A stretch of DNA of 64,000 nucleotides from Pseudophaeobacter sp. EL27 (GCF_900313025.1 NZ_OMPQ01000009.1:612789-676788), one strand, 5' to 3'; shown: positions 16,729-26,270, counted from the first letter of the stretch. Made by a program: numbers and translations. Notes: generated from the sequence alone by a model not told the origin.

Positions 16729-18231
16729 CTAGTCGATACCCAAGCGGCCTTGCACTTCATCTCTAACAAATTCGCTAAGTTCGATAAGGGCTCCAAATTT
16801 TTGACATCTCGCATTCTTAAGAATTACCTTTTCAAGGCCCTCTAGTGCTTTCTGTGCGTCTTTTCGTACCCAGCTCGGTGGATTGGCTGCACCTTGCTCA
16901 GATTGGATTGTGAGCTGATCCATACGTTCGACATAGGTGGAGAAATTGAATAAACACTCACTCCAAGAAAAAGTCCAACCGGCAGTTGAGCGGCGGCTTT
17001 CATCACAATCCTCCGCCTCTCGATAGGCTTCCCAGATGCGATCTCTAGCCTCGTCCACAATCCCAATGAGTGCTCGCCTACCATTGGGGTCACTGGGCAC
17101 GTCCCCAAGGTCGAATTGAGCGACTTCATAGTCAAGAATACTCTGCACCTCTTGCTGCACTTTCACCAGATGCCTGCAGGCTTCAGGCTCAATTTTCCGC
17201 GGGGAACTGGGAAGACTTTCAGTGGTTGCCAATCGCGCTGGGGGTGGAGGTGATACCTGTTCGGCTCTCCGGTTACCTTGGGCTTCTTCGGTCTTGGCGA
17301 AAGCCTCGTCCACGAGGGCCACAAGGGAACTTACTTGCTGCTCAGGTTGGGAATCTGTCTTTGCAACGCCGTTTGCAAAGGCCTGGTCGATATCCTCTGT
17401 GGATTTCTCTGGGTCGTCCATCGTTCTGGGTTCAGCCCTTTCCGATGCTTTGCTTTCCTGATCTTCTTGCATCAACTCTCTGCAGCGAGAAGCAACTGCA
17501 CCAGGAATTTCTCCCAGACTTATCCGCGCCTCAACTATTTCTACCTTGCTGATGTAAAATCCTCCTTCGAAGAAGGTTTTGGCCTCATCATAGCCCAAGT
17601 ACTGCCCTCCTGACTGTTTGTGCACTAATGGGTGACGCCGATACACAAACCGATCCCAGTTGGTACTACCAGGCACCCAAGGGCCAAGCTCACCTGACAT
17701 GTTCGTTACAGAATCCACCATGGTTTTGAAGTAGACCCGTCGATTGCTCTCTCGGTGATACAGCTCCAAAGAAAACACTGTGGATGGCAGGTAAGTCGCC
17801 TGGCGAAAAAGATGTTTCAGCTCTTCTTGGGAAAACAGGTTTGACCCGCTGACATACCCAAGCAAGGAAAGTGTCACAATCCCATCATCAATACTCAACT
17901 CATTTGCGGTCAGGTTGCCTTCTGCCCATTTTGCACAGGTTCTATCTGGTAATTCAAAGCGCGCCGTGTGAGGTGTCTCGTGTCGTGCGCGCAGCCGGAA
18001 GACTGGATCACCAAGTAGAGTCCAAAATTGTGCCTCTACTTCTAGTTCAGAAGTTGCAAGCGCCTTATTGTCGGGTGATCGCTCTTGCCAGCGTCCAATG
18101 TAGTTTGTGTCCGCGACCTTTGTGAGGGAATTGAGTGTAAACACCGTACCATTGGCCAAAAGGATCTGTGGCGAACAAACGTTGATCAAGGTCGCGAAGG
18201 CGGCAGGAAGTGTTTTCTTTAAGATGTTCAT
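16729..18231 (-). CDS. Exported hypothetical protein with proline-rich linker
   Basis: 500 residues. Signal peptide (MNILKKTLPAAFATLINVCS, cleavage likely after LLA), an N-terminal domain to about residue 255 (cysteine pair in 'DRTCAKWAEG' and 'ASRCRELM'), an acidic and proline-rich low-complexity linker (about 255-350, VSPPPPARLATTE), and a helical C-terminal domain (about 350-500) with cysteines in EACRHL, EDCDES, SECLFN and NARCQKF that may form disulphides. No family recognised. It is divergent from the Sel1-repeat gene (start 107 bp away), suggesting shared control and perhaps a shared periplasmic or surface role. Start chosen where the signal peptide begins. Confidence 0.6.
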   Translation of the reverse strand: MNILKKTLPAAFATLINVCSPQILLANGTVFTLNSLTKVADTNYIGRWQERSPDNKALATSELEVEAQFWTLLGDPVFRLRARHETPHTARFELPDRTCAKWAEGNLTANELSIDDGIVTLSLLGYVSGSNLFSQEELKHLFRQATYLPSTVFSLELYHRESNRRVYFKTMVDSVTNMSGELGPWVPGSTNWDRFVYRRHPLVHKQSGGQYLGYDEAKTFFEGGFYISKVEIVEARISLGEIPGAVASRCRELMQEDQESKASERAEPRTMDDPEKSTEDIDQAFANGVAKTDSQPEQQVSSLVALVDEAFAKTEEAQGNRRAEQVSPPPPARLATTESLPSSPRKIEPEACRHLVKVQQEVQSILDYEVAQFDLGDVPSDPNGRRALIGIVDEARDRIWEAYREAEDCDESRRSTAGWTFSWSECLFNFSTYVERMDQLTIQSEQGAANPPSWVRKDAQKALEGLEKVILKNARCQKFGALIELSEFVRDEVQGRLGID

Positions 18232-18337
18232 TGTTTCTCTTGAACTAAACAAAGTTGTGCGCAAATAATTCCCCAACCTTCTCATCACTGAACACGAACA
18301 CGCAAGAACTTTATCAACCAATATGTTGAATTGTAAT

Positions 18338-21094
18338 ATGAAAATCATACTGACCATTGCCGCATCGATACTCATTTCGCACGGCCTATCTGCACAAGAA
18401 CTCTCTCCAACCATCAAGAACGGCATTCTGGAAAAGCGGGTTTTAGCTGCAGTCAAGGACCAGAATTTTTCCAAGGCCAGCGACTTGCTTGCGCAGATGC
18501 AGGCGTTAGACGTGATTCAGCCGCCCGAATACTTTTACCTGGATGGGCGCGTACAGTACGAGACAAAGCACTACAATGCGTCGAGACAGTCACTTATCAC
18601 GTTTATCACAACTGCAACCTCGTCCTCGGCTTCGTATGATACGTCATTAGAAATAATAGGAAAAATACAAGAACTGCAGGAGACCTTTAACGCTGTGGGT
18701 GCGGTCAGGACTTGCGACATTTACCAAGCGAGTCCATTCGACGCCGACCGTCCGGAAGGGGTTGAGGGTGTTGATTTTCGCTCAACATCTATCGCTCAGC
18801 CAGCGCAGAAATGTGATGCCGCGTTAGCTATTTGGGCTGATCATCCCAGGATGCTCCTCAACTGGGCGCGCGTAGCTCCGGCATCAAAGCAGGACAAAGC
18901 TATCGCAGCTTTAACACTGGCAGCTAATCAAGGATATGAGGCTGCATATTTTGAGCTTGGCCGGAGGCTTTCCGAACGCATGGCTAACGCTGCAGACTTG
19001 GCTGCGGCAGAGACGTGGTTGAAAAAGGCTCTGGAGCAGAATGATCCAAGGGCGGTCGCAGAACTTGGAGCCCTCTATCTAAAGCTCGAAAATACTACCC
19101 TAGCAGTGCATTGGCTCGAACAGGCACGCGAAGCCAAGAACTTTACCCACAACATCAAGTTGGCAGAAATCTATATTAGAACTGGAGATCCTGAGCACTT
19201 CAATCGAGCGCCTGCGATTTTGCAAGAAGCCAAAGACGCAGGCGATTACGATGCTGCTTTTGCTTTGACCTACCTTGCCTCCAGACCTGAATTCTCAGGC
19301 CGCTTTCAGAGTTCTCAACTGTACCAATGGAGCCACGAACTGCCAGGTAGTATTGAAAGAGGCTTCAATTCTCACCTAGTTCTAGCGGATGCCCTACTGG
19401 CTGGCGAGGGAGCTTTGCTTGATTATGAACTTTTGCTAGATGCGTATGAACGCGCAAAAGTAGCTATCGACGGTAGAAGCGTATCCTGGGGTGATATCTA
19501 CAAGGAAAGTATGTTGCGTCGGATAGAGCGTCTTTCGGCGTCCCGGTTTGAGGCGGAACTTTGCTTTAGACTGACCGCTTTTCACGATGTCCCCGAATTG
19601 TCAGAACGTTATCCGTTCATCTATTTGGACCAAATTGATAAAGAAGCAGCGCGTCGAGCTTGTCAGTTGGCACATGAAGCCTCTCCAGACAACCTGCTTG
19701 TTACAGCCTCGTTGGGGCGTATCGAAGAAACGACTGGTAATTGGGAAGAGGCCGAGCGCCTCTATTCCATTGCAGCTGACGAAGCATTCCCTGCGGGATA
19801 TGTACTTTTAGGTGAGCTTTATGGCCGTCTCGGTAGGAGAACGGGAAAGGACACGAAACTTTATTCTAAGGCTTTCAAGGCGTTTCAAGCGGGCAACAAT
19901 CACGGATTACCAGAGGCTAGGCTGGGTTTGGCATGGGCTATCCAATATGGCTATCATGGAGGAGAACCCGATCCGGGCCTTGCATTTCGGATGATTAAAG
20001 AAATGGTCGATACGGGCTTGGAACGTGCTCGCGCTACTCTCGGACTACACTATTGGGAGGGCACAGGTGTTTCCCAAGACCGCAATACTGCGCTAGAGCT
20101 CTTTGAAGCTGCAGCTGTAGCAGGTAATCGCCACGCACAGCTGCAATTGGGTTACATACACAAAGACGATGGCGACTATCTCAGCGCGGCATATTGGTTC
20201 GAACTAGCGCACGATCAAGGCAGTGGAAACGCTGCATTTTCCCTTGGAGTAATGCACTCTTTTGGCGATGGTGTTCCAAGAAATGACCACCTTGCACATC
20301 AATTTTTCTACCAAGCTGCGCATGCCAATAATGCAAATGGCATGTATTTTCTCGGGCGCAATTATGAGACTGGTCGCGGTACCATCCAGGATACTGACAA
20401 AGCAGTATCATATTATCAAATGGCTATCGATCACCAACATAAATGGGCAAAACTCGACTTGGCTGAACTATACTTCAATAATCCAGCTTATCCTCAGAAT
20501 CTCTGGCGAGCAAAGTACTGGTTGGACCAAGTTACTCTTAGTCACGAGAGAGTCGAAACACTGAGAGATGAAGTTTCAGAGGGCCTTGGTAGGAGAGCCG
20601 ACGTTGAGATTCATTACTGTGATCGATTTGCGGCTGCACCAATTGATCCGGCTGTTCCTGGGGATGTGGACGGTGTTAGCTTGCAGGATATCGATCTTAA
20701 GATCGTGACTGAAGTTTGCTTGAAAGCCATAGAAGAGCAGCCAAATACAGCGCGCTTTAAATTTCAGCTGGGACGAGCCTTTGACGCATCACAGGACTAT
20801 AATCTCGCTCTTCAATGGTACACGCAAGCAGCCGAGCAAGGTCATGCTACTGCCCAATTTACACTTGGCTGGATCTATCTGAATGCGGAGTGGGCAATCA
20901 CTCAGCCACTTGAAGGGGTAGAATGGTTGACCAGGGCAGCGGATCAAAACTTAAGGCAAGCCAAGTTTCATCTGGGTAAAGCCTACTATGAAGGTACTGG
21001 CGTCGATGTAGACAAAGAACGAGCCATTGGGCTTCTTAAAGCCGCCGTTGCGCAGGGGGACGTTTCTGCACGCAAGTACCTCGAGAATCTCTAG
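18338..21094 (+). CDS. Large exported Sel1/TPR repeat protein
   Basis: 918 residues from the ATG at 18338, which begins a good signal peptide (MKIILTIAASILISHGLSAQ); an ATG at 18323 adds five residues. After an N-terminal TPR-like region (about 20-130), Sel1-like repeats occupy most of the chain, for example 'ATLGLHYWEGTGVSQDRNTA', 'AQLQLGYIHKDDGDY', 'AFSLGVMHSFGDGVPRND' and 'AKFHLGKAYYEGTGVDVDKE'. Two related segments with a DxY/C...F or P...D-GV-D motif (near residues 127-160 and 765-800) interrupt the repeats. Sel1 proteins act as scaffolds for protein complexes. Divergent from the exported 500-residue protein; the partner and process are unknown. Confidence 0.8.
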   Translation: MKIILTIAASILISHGLSAQELSPTIKNGILEKRVLAAVKDQNFSKASDLLAQMQALDVIQPPEYFYLDGRVQYETKHYNASRQSLITFITTATSSSASYDTSLEIIGKIQELQETFNAVGAVRTCDIYQASPFDADRPEGVEGVDFRSTSIAQPAQKCDAALAIWADHPRMLLNWARVAPASKQDKAIAALTLAANQGYEAAYFELGRRLSERMANAADLAAAETWLKKALEQNDPRAVAELGALYLKLENTTLAVHWLEQAREAKNFTHNIKLAEIYIRTGDPEHFNRAPAILQEAKDAGDYDAAFALTYLASRPEFSGRFQSSQLYQWSHELPGSIERGFNSHLVLADALLAGEGALLDYELLLDAYERAKVAIDGRSVSWGDIYKESMLRRIERLSASRFEAELCFRLTAFHDVPELSERYPFIYLDQIDKEAARRACQLAHEASPDNLLVTASLGRIEETTGNWEEAERLYSIAADEAFPAGYVLLGELYGRLGRRTGKDTKLYSKAFKAFQAGNNHGLPEARLGLAWAIQYGYHGGEPDPGLAFRMIKEMVDTGLERARATLGLHYWEGTGVSQDRNTALELFEAAAVAGNRHAQLQLGYIHKDDGDYLSAAYWFELAHDQGSGNAAFSLGVMHSFGDGVPRNDHLAHQFFYQAAHANNANGMYFLGRNYETGRGTIQDTDKAVSYYQMAIDHQHKWAKLDLAELYFNNPAYPQNLWRAKYWLDQVTLSHERVETLRDEVSEGLGRRADVEIHYCDRFAAAPIDPAVPGDVDGVSLQDIDLKIVTEVCLKAIEEQPNTARFKFQLGRAFDASQDYNLALQWYTQAAEQGHATAQFTLGWIYLNAEWAITQPLEGVEWLTRAADQNLRQAKFHLGKAYYEGTGVDVDKERAIGLLKAAVAQGDVSARKYLENL

Positions 21095-21603
21095 TTTACT
21101 ATAACTAATGAGGAAGATTGACGTATTACGACTTAGCGCGGTTCACTTAAAGGCACCTATCACAGTAAAGCATTTCTTCCACCTTGAGCCTCTCTGCAGA
21201 CCCGAGCAAAGGTTGCCCCTTACCCAGTAACGTAGCCATTCCAGATTTTGTGGTGACTTGGATCACCATACTTTGCAAAGATCTCTATCTGCGAAGAGCG
21301 GTCATGCAGACCAATCCAGGCTGCGAGTTCAGGGTTGAAGCCTTGTTTCACACAGAAAGATCTTCCAATTTTTGGACGACGATGAACTCTCCGCTAGGCG
21401 ATCTACAGTCTGTTTCCAGCCCGGCCGCAGAGAATCGCGGCAAGGTCTCGCATCACACCGAATTTGGTATGTCGTCGCCAAGGTCCGTTTTTCACCTTTC
21501 AGTGGAATGGCTCCGGGTCTGCTTTGGGCTGAGAGCAGCCGTTAGCGCCATTTGGGACTGAGCTGCCGACGCTCGTCGCGAGCGCGACCAGAGAAGTATA
21601 ACG

Positions 21604-21780
21604 ATGCCCATTTTGAAACCTGTCCCGGAGCGCGCCGCCCACGTTCTGTGTAAGTTGGAAGTCCTTGAACCAAAACACAATGGAGGGGGCACCCATGTGG
21701 CGCTCTTTCCTCCCGGAGGTCGGCGCAGTTCTGAGGGCAATGCCACGGCCCTGAAGTTGGGAAGAAATGAAAGGCGTGCC
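21604..21780 (+). pseudogene. Frameshifted copy of the R-element small ORF
   Basis: Starts MPILKPVPERAAHVLCKLEV, matching the intact copy at 29492 (MPKPKPVRERAARALCKLEG). A net loss of 2 bases near 21667-21685 shifts the frame; read in the other frame, the DNA then encodes MEGAPMWRSFLPEVGAVLRA, matching the second part of the intact copy. So this copy is a broken version of the 75-residue gene of element R2. Confidence 0.75.
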
Positions 21781-21890
21781 CTAAGAGCTCGGCTCCGAGC
21801 ACTTTAAATCCTCTTCAAACGACCTTTAAAGAACTCGGCAGACGGACATTTTAAACGGTTCGGGATGCGTTTTAACCGAGTTTGAAATGG

Positions 21891-22246
21891 GAAGTGTCCC
21901 TTACTGCAATGCGAAGTGTCCCAAACTCACTCCGAAATTGGCAGAATAGGTGGGTGGCCTCGGGTCCAGTTCTAACATATAAAACAGGGCGTTCATCTAA
22001 AAAATTTTGCTGCAATGGGAAGTGTCCCGCACTGCAAAACGAAGTGTCCCGCTACAGCCAATGTTAGGAGACACTTGATATTGCAGTAACCGGAAGAGCC
22101 CGGATGAAACCGGAAGATGCCGGATGGAGCCTTGAGTAAAAGGGCTTTTAAGAGGGGTTAAAGGGGTTTGAAGACCTAGTGCGTTTGTCTTTCAAAAACG
22201 GCCGAAGTCGCACAAACCGAGACAACAGGCGATTTTGAGACACTTC
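21891..22246 (+). repeat. R1 array of GAAGTGTCCC repeats with 22-bp pairing
   Basis: Copies at 21891-21900 and 21913-21922, and at 22019-22028 and 22041-22050; within each pair the period is 22 bp. Two inverted variants (GAGACACTT) lie near 22068-22076 and 22237-22246. The fullest copies sit inside a longer imperfect palindrome (GCAAyGGGAAGTGTCCCGCT-like). Resembles iterons of a replication or partition site, or tandem operators. Confidence 0.7.
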
Positions 22247-22474
22247 GCATTTCAAACTCCCGGCCCCTACTACAGCCCTTTAAAATAGCCCCTCGCGGGA
22301 CCGAGGTGCCCGGTAAAGGTCATTTTCTCTACTACCGAACTAGGAACTAGGCAGCGCTGAGACGTTCCCGTTCCTAGAAAGGGATTTTGTTATTGGTGGC
22401 AATCTCTTGATGAATTTTGGCAAGGCTGAACCCCGCTGCGAACTAGGAACAGATTTTGCGGTGTGAACGGGGTA

Positions 22475-22660
22475 CTCTCTCCCCTGCCCTTCGGCACCAA
22501 ATAGAATGGTAGTTCTGCAAGTTTATGAATGCTGCCGTTCTGGGGCGAAATCAGATCAGAGCCACTGAGGTGAAAAGTCCGCCAAACCCTCGTTCGCTGC
22601 CCCAGCAAAGATACAGGCCAAGCGAACTAACGCTTTGCGGGCGGAACTGCCCTTTGCTGC
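22475..22660 (+). repeat. Non-coding repeat block B (pair with 5672-5855)
   Basis: Second copy of block A in the same orientation about 16.8 kb away. Bases 22537-22572 are identical to 5737-5772. Flanked at its end by AAAGCGGACC-type repeat sequence. Confidence 0.75.
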
Positions 22661-22896
22661 GGTCGGCTCAGTGACTGCTTGCAGCCCAAAGCGGACCGGT
22701 GCGCAGGGAGGCTGGCTCTCATTGCCGCACATGCACAAATTGCGTCTCGACTTCCAGGAAGCGGACATTCAAGCTGTCAAATGGGACTTTTTGCCCTCAA
22801 TGTCGGCAGTGAGCCCTTTGCAGTAACTCTAGTGAAGTAGCTTCTTCAATAATAATGGCGTAACTTTGCTGGGACACTCGGACGGGTTTTTGAAAT

Positions 22897-23241
22897 ATGA
22901 AGGCACTTAGTCGCCACCAATTAACGATATACGGCACGCAGAAGCTTCTTGATTGGGTTAAGACAGTGAAACCTGAATTACGCCGATGGGATCTACAATC
23001 CCTCAATCATAGGCCTTCGGCATATCTGATTGAAATGGAAGACCAGAATTGTCATGGTTTAGCGCTCGAAGACTACTTCAAAAGTATTGTTGAACAAGAG
23101 CTTTCACAACACCTGTACATACCCAAAGAGCAGTGGCCAACTGAAATAACGTTTGACCTGTTTCAGGCGTGGTTTTCCTACCAATACCATGAGGATGTTT
23201 ACGACCTTTCCACTGAGAAATTAGAGGTGTTTGATGACTAG
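22897..23241 (+). CDS. Hypothetical protein, 114 residues
   Basis: A soluble, aromatic-rich protein ('QHLYIPKEQWPTEITFDLF', 'WFSYQYHEDVYD') with no signal peptide or membrane segment. I recognise no family. The ATG at 22897 begins a frame with protein-like composition; the ribosome-binding site is weak. It stands alone between R1/block B and a CGGAC-type repeat that begins right after its stop. AT-rich compared with core genes, so it may be acquired. Confidence 0.55.
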   Translation: MKALSRHQLTIYGTQKLLDWVKTVKPELRRWDLQSLNHRPSAYLIEMEDQNCHGLALEDYFKSIVEQELSQHLYIPKEQWPTEITFDLFQAWFSYQYHEDVYDLSTEKLEVFDD

Positions 23242-23249
23242 CGGCAACG

Positions 23250-23365
23250 CCCGCTTTGTCCGCTCAGCCGACCTTGACCTCCGGTTTCAGTCCCGGTTTG
23301 GTGCGCTGGCGCGGCGAACGGCTGCAGTGAGCCCACTTTACCGATTTTCTGCAATGCAGCTAATG
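23250..23365 (+). repeat. CGGAC-type repeat S1 before pnuC-nadR
   Basis: Starts TTTGTCCGCTCAGCCGACCT and runs through GGCGCGGCGAACGGCTGCAG. It matches 25180-25295 (S2) at about 75 percent by eye, same orientation, so near-identical non-coding repeats flank the pnuC-nadR pair. A run of T at 23401-23408 follows. Confidence 0.7.
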
Positions 23366-23515
23366 TCTGCTTGTGCGGGAGAGCCAAAACTCTGCACAAT
23401 TTTTTTTTGCTGACTGCTGATGGCCTTGAACATATCGGAGCTGGAAGGGTCGGATGATGTTGGTTGCGTCACCCCAATGGATTGCTGTTTATATCCGGTA
23501 CGTGAAACGAGCAGG

Positions 23516-24124
23516 ATGAGAGATGTGTTGGAGTTTTTCTGGGGGATGGTTGGTAGCCGCCCTATCGAGTGGATCGCGGTTGCATGTGGAATACTGAACG
23601 TAAGTCTGATCATCCGACGTTCGATATGGAATTACCCGTTTGGCTTTGCCGTGGTGACGCTATATTTTTTCATCTTCTGGGAATATCGGCTCTATAGTGA
23701 CGCGCTGTTACAAGTCTATTTTTTCTTTATTCAGTTCTACGGCCTCTATGTCTGGTTAAACGGACGTGCGCACGACGGCCGGGTGATCGTGGCACCTTTG
23801 GGAACTAGCATATTCGCATTGTATCTTGGCGCGACAGCCATTGTGTGGTTGAGCGTTGCGAGTCTGATGGCAGCCTATACCGATGCAGCCGCCCCGTTCT
23901 GGGATGCGGCAGTGGCAGCGTTAAGCATAACTGCACAATTCCTATTGTCGCGAAGATACTTGCAAAGCTGGTATTTATGGATTGCCGTGGATGTCCTGGC
24001 GATTGGCCTTTTCTACACGCGCGGATTGGAGCCGACCGCAGCACTTTACGTCGTGTTCCTAGGCCTTGCTATCACAGGATTTTTCCAGTGGCGTCGGGCC
24101 GCGATGCAGCCTCTGACGACATGA
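23516..24124 (+). CDS. pnuC: PnuC-family nicotinamide riboside transporter
   Basis: About 202 residues with seven or so membrane helices. The PnuC pattern is clear: 'RRSIWNYPFGF', 'YSDALLQVYFFFIQFYGLYVWL' and the C-terminal 'YLQSWYLWIAVDVLAIGLF'. It imports nicotinamide riboside by facilitated diffusion, trapped by phosphorylation. The frame opens at 23420, but the family-like part begins at the ATG at 23516; the exact start is uncertain. Its stop overlaps the nadR-like start by ATGA, so transport and kinase/adenylyltransferase are translationally coupled. Confidence 0.88.
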   Translation: MRDVLEFFWGMVGSRPIEWIAVACGILNVSLIIRRSIWNYPFGFAVVTLYFFIFWEYRLYSDALLQVYFFFIQFYGLYVWLNGRAHDGRVIVAPLGTSIFALYLGATAIVWLSVASLMAAYTDAAAPFWDAAVAALSITAQFLLSRRYLQSWYLWIAVDVLAIGLFYTRGLEPTAALYVVFLGLAITGFFQWRRAAMQPLTT

Positions 24125-25110
24125 AAACACACGGCTTTCTACTGGGGAAGTTTATGCCGCCGCATGCAGGCCACCTCTATTGTGCCGAGGTCGGGAAGGC
24201 GCGGTGTGATGTGATGACGGTGCTCGTGTGTAGCCATGACGCAGAGCCGATCGACGGATACCTAAGGGCCAAGTGGATGAGGGAATGCCTGTCGCGGCCC
24301 GGCTATCGCGTGCTACATATGCATCGCGACATTCCGCAGGCACCAGAGGATCATCATAACTTTTGGCCTATCTGGCGTGCAGCAATTGCGGAGTTCCACC
24401 CCGAACCGATTGATTGGGTCTTCGGCTCGGAAGGCTACGTCCACCGCCTTGCGCAGGAAGTCGATGCGCGGCCCTTTCCAGTGGACCCGGAGCGACAGGT
24501 TGTGCCGGTGTCGGCCACGGTAATCCGAGAAGATCTGACGCGCAATTGGAGCCATGTGCCAATTCCAGTGCGGAGCCACTACCAACGCCGCCTTGTTCTG
24601 GTGGGAGCGGAAAGCACCGGCAAGACGGTATTGTCCGAAGCTTTGGCCGCACGGCTTAAATGTGTGCCGATCCCTGAATATGGGCGTGATTACGACGCCG
24701 TCTTCCGGCATGGGCAAGATTGGGTCGCGGCAGACTTCGAGGCGATCATGGAGGGCCACAAAGCGTTGGCCGATACGATGGCGGCCCGAGGTGGACCGAT
24801 TATTATTGAGGATACGGATGCCTTGCAAACGTTGGTTTGGGCCGAGGCATTGTTAGGCAAAGTGTATAAGCCGCTCGTAGACAGGGCACGTTCTGCGATT
24901 GAAGGGAAGACTTACCTTCTGCTCGACCACGCGACACCTTGGAAAGATGACGGAACACGACATTTCTCTGATCCGGCGCGCCGAGCGTGGTTCACCGGCA
25001 GATTGCGCTCTTGGTTGGATGAGTTGGGGGCGGAGTGGAAATGCATCGAGGGTGAGGATTGGGCCGAGCGGACGGCAGCGGCCAATGTCCATTTGGATAC
25101 GTTTAGCTAG
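24121..25110 (+). CDS. nadR: NadR-like bifunctional NMN adenylyltransferase / ribosylnicotinamide kinase
   Basis: 329 residues. N-terminal nucleotidyltransferase (about 1-155) with GKFMPPHAGHL (the HxGH motif) and a 'VSATVIRED' motif; C-terminal P-loop kinase (about 158-325) with GAESTGKT. The enzyme phosphorylates nicotinamide riboside to NMN and adenylates it to NAD. The N-terminal repressor HTH of enteric NadR is absent, so it is an enzyme only. The ATG overlaps the pnuC stop. Together they form an NAD salvage cassette, flanked by two copies of a non-coding repeat (S1, S2), which suggests movement as a unit. Confidence 0.9.
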   Translation: MKTHGFLLGKFMPPHAGHLYCAEVGKARCDVMTVLVCSHDAEPIDGYLRAKWMRECLSRPGYRVLHMHRDIPQAPEDHHNFWPIWRAAIAEFHPEPIDWVFGSEGYVHRLAQEVDARPFPVDPERQVVPVSATVIREDLTRNWSHVPIPVRSHYQRRLVLVGAESTGKTVLSEALAARLKCVPIPEYGRDYDAVFRHGQDWVAADFEAIMEGHKALADTMAARGGPIIIEDTDALQTLVWAEALLGKVYKPLVDRARSAIEGKTYLLLDHATPWKDDGTRHFSDPARRAWFTGRLRSWLDELGAEWKCIEGEDWAERTAAANVHLDTFS

Positions 25111-25179
25111 CCTCCCCAAAGGGCCGTTTGTTGAACGGTTCGCCGAAGCGGACCTTGGCGCACTTTGATCCAAGGTCCA

Positions 25180-25295
25180 AAAAGTCCGCTAAGCCGACCT
25201 TGATCTCCGGTCTCAGTGTCAGTTTGGTATGCTTGCGCGGCGAACGGCAGCTGTGAGCCCAATTCGACCGATGCTGCACAGCGCATGAGCGTCCG
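25180..25295 (+). repeat. CGGAC-type repeat S2 after pnuC-nadR
   Basis: AAAGTCCGCTAAGCCGACCT at its start and GCGCGGCGAACGGCAGCTGT inside match S1 (23250-23365) in the same orientation. Another fragment, GAAGCGGACCTTGG, lies at 25147. Confidence 0.7.
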
Positions 25296-25307
25296 CTTTG
25301 AACAATC

Positions 25308-26270
25308 TCACGGACAATCGAGATCAAGATTTCTTGGAAATTCTATGGGCATGCCGATAAGAACTTGTAGTTCTTCGAAACGGGCAATCAGTTCAGATTG
25401 TGCCTCTGCATACTGTTTTGGATTTGTTGGCTGAAATCCGCGTCTGTCCATATCCATGTCAACTTCGTCCCAATCCGAGAATCCACGTTGATACCAAGTT
25501 CGGACTGGTAACGGGGGTTCGATACCAACCCACACTTCCCCATCCAAATCATATTCGAAAACGATGTTTCGCACTTCGTTATCCGTTCCGCATGGCGGAA
25601 GAGCAAAACGGATAAGTGGCCTTGTTTGATCAGGAAGATAACTCTGTCGAATGATCAGGTCTTGGCCACCCAAGTTGCGTTTTGGGACTGCCGAAAGCCT
25701 TTCACGAATAAAGCGGTAGTCGTCATTTGCAGAGCTGGCACTTGCTTCGATAGCGACCCTTTCAAAAATACCTTGGAAAAACGAATAGGGCGAATTTACT
25801 GAGCACAAGCTGAACTGCTGCCAGTACATATATGCACCCACATGGCGTTCCAGCAAAGCTTCAAACCTTGGAGGGTCGCCCAGAAGGAGTTCCTTGATAG
25901 GCTCCATTGTCTCATGGAGGACAACGGGGCTCATAAATTGCGCAACGACAGCAGCCTGCATTTGCGGTGTGAACGTCGGACCGAGTTCTAGGTCAAGGAA
26001 AGATAACGTGAAAAGCATATCGTCATAGCGGGCTTGTGCAAATGGCGCACGCCATGCCGTGCCATTGAGCGCGTCCTCGATTTGGGTACGCAGAATATCC
26101 GCTAATGTGTCGGACAGATTGCCAAGAACCTCGTCCTCCTGTGCAGACCTAACTACTCTTCCGTCGGTACTATAGTTGGCGATGCAAGCATGTTGAGCCT
26201 GAACAGTTTGTGGAGCTGTCAGTGCTGCGAGAGCAATAAAAGCCAGTCCAAGAACGTTCGCAAAATTCAT
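25308..26270 (-). CDS. Exported hypothetical protein
   Basis: 320 residues. Signal peptide (MNFANVLGLAFIALAALTAP, cleavage near VQAQ), then a soluble domain with four cysteines (HACIAN, SLCSVN, PPCGTD, DLDCP) that probably form two disulphides in the periplasm. A central helical part (70-190) is followed by a beta-rich part ('RFALPPCGTDNEVRNIVFEY', 'VWVGIEPPLPVRTWY'). I recognise no family. The start at 26270 is where the signal peptide begins; a longer frame adds 37 unlikely residues. It runs opposite to its neighbours. Confidence 0.6.
   Translation of the reverse strand: MNFANVLGLAFIALAALTAPQTVQAQHACIANYSTDGRVVRSAQEDEVLGNLSDTLADILRTQIEDALNGTAWRAPFAQARYDDMLFTLSFLDLELGPTFTPQMQAAVVAQFMSPVVLHETMEPIKELLLGDPPRFEALLERHVGAYMYWQQFSLCSVNSPYSFFQGIFERVAIEASASSANDDYRFIRERLSAVPKRNLGGQDLIIRQSYLPDQTRPLIRFALPPCGTDNEVRNIVFEYDLDGEVWVGIEPPLPVRTWYQRGFSDWDEVDMDMDRRGFQPTNPKQYAEAQSELIARFEELQVLIGMPIEFPRNLDLDCP

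Larger units (their letters stand above)
21095..22896. other. 1.8-kb non-coding region holding element R1 and repeat block B
   Basis: No intact gene recognised. It contains element R1 (21590-22250: frameshifted small ORF, TTTAAA-rich DNA, GAAGTGTCCC repeats), a CCGGAAGAGCCCGG / CCGGAAGATGCCGG pair near 22090-22120, repeat block B (22475-22660) and CGGAC repeat fragments at 22684 and 22759. The 125-residue frame at 21184 has no protein-like features. Confidence 0.6.

Noticed and set aside
21184-21561. 125-residue open frame
   Set aside because: Low protein-like character, no family, and its end lies in the same repeat-type sequence found between other genes.
23420-23515. Extended N-terminus of PnuC from the first ATG
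   Set aside because: The 32 extra residues contain a cysteine-rich, non-conserved sequence; PnuC proteins start close to the first membrane helix.
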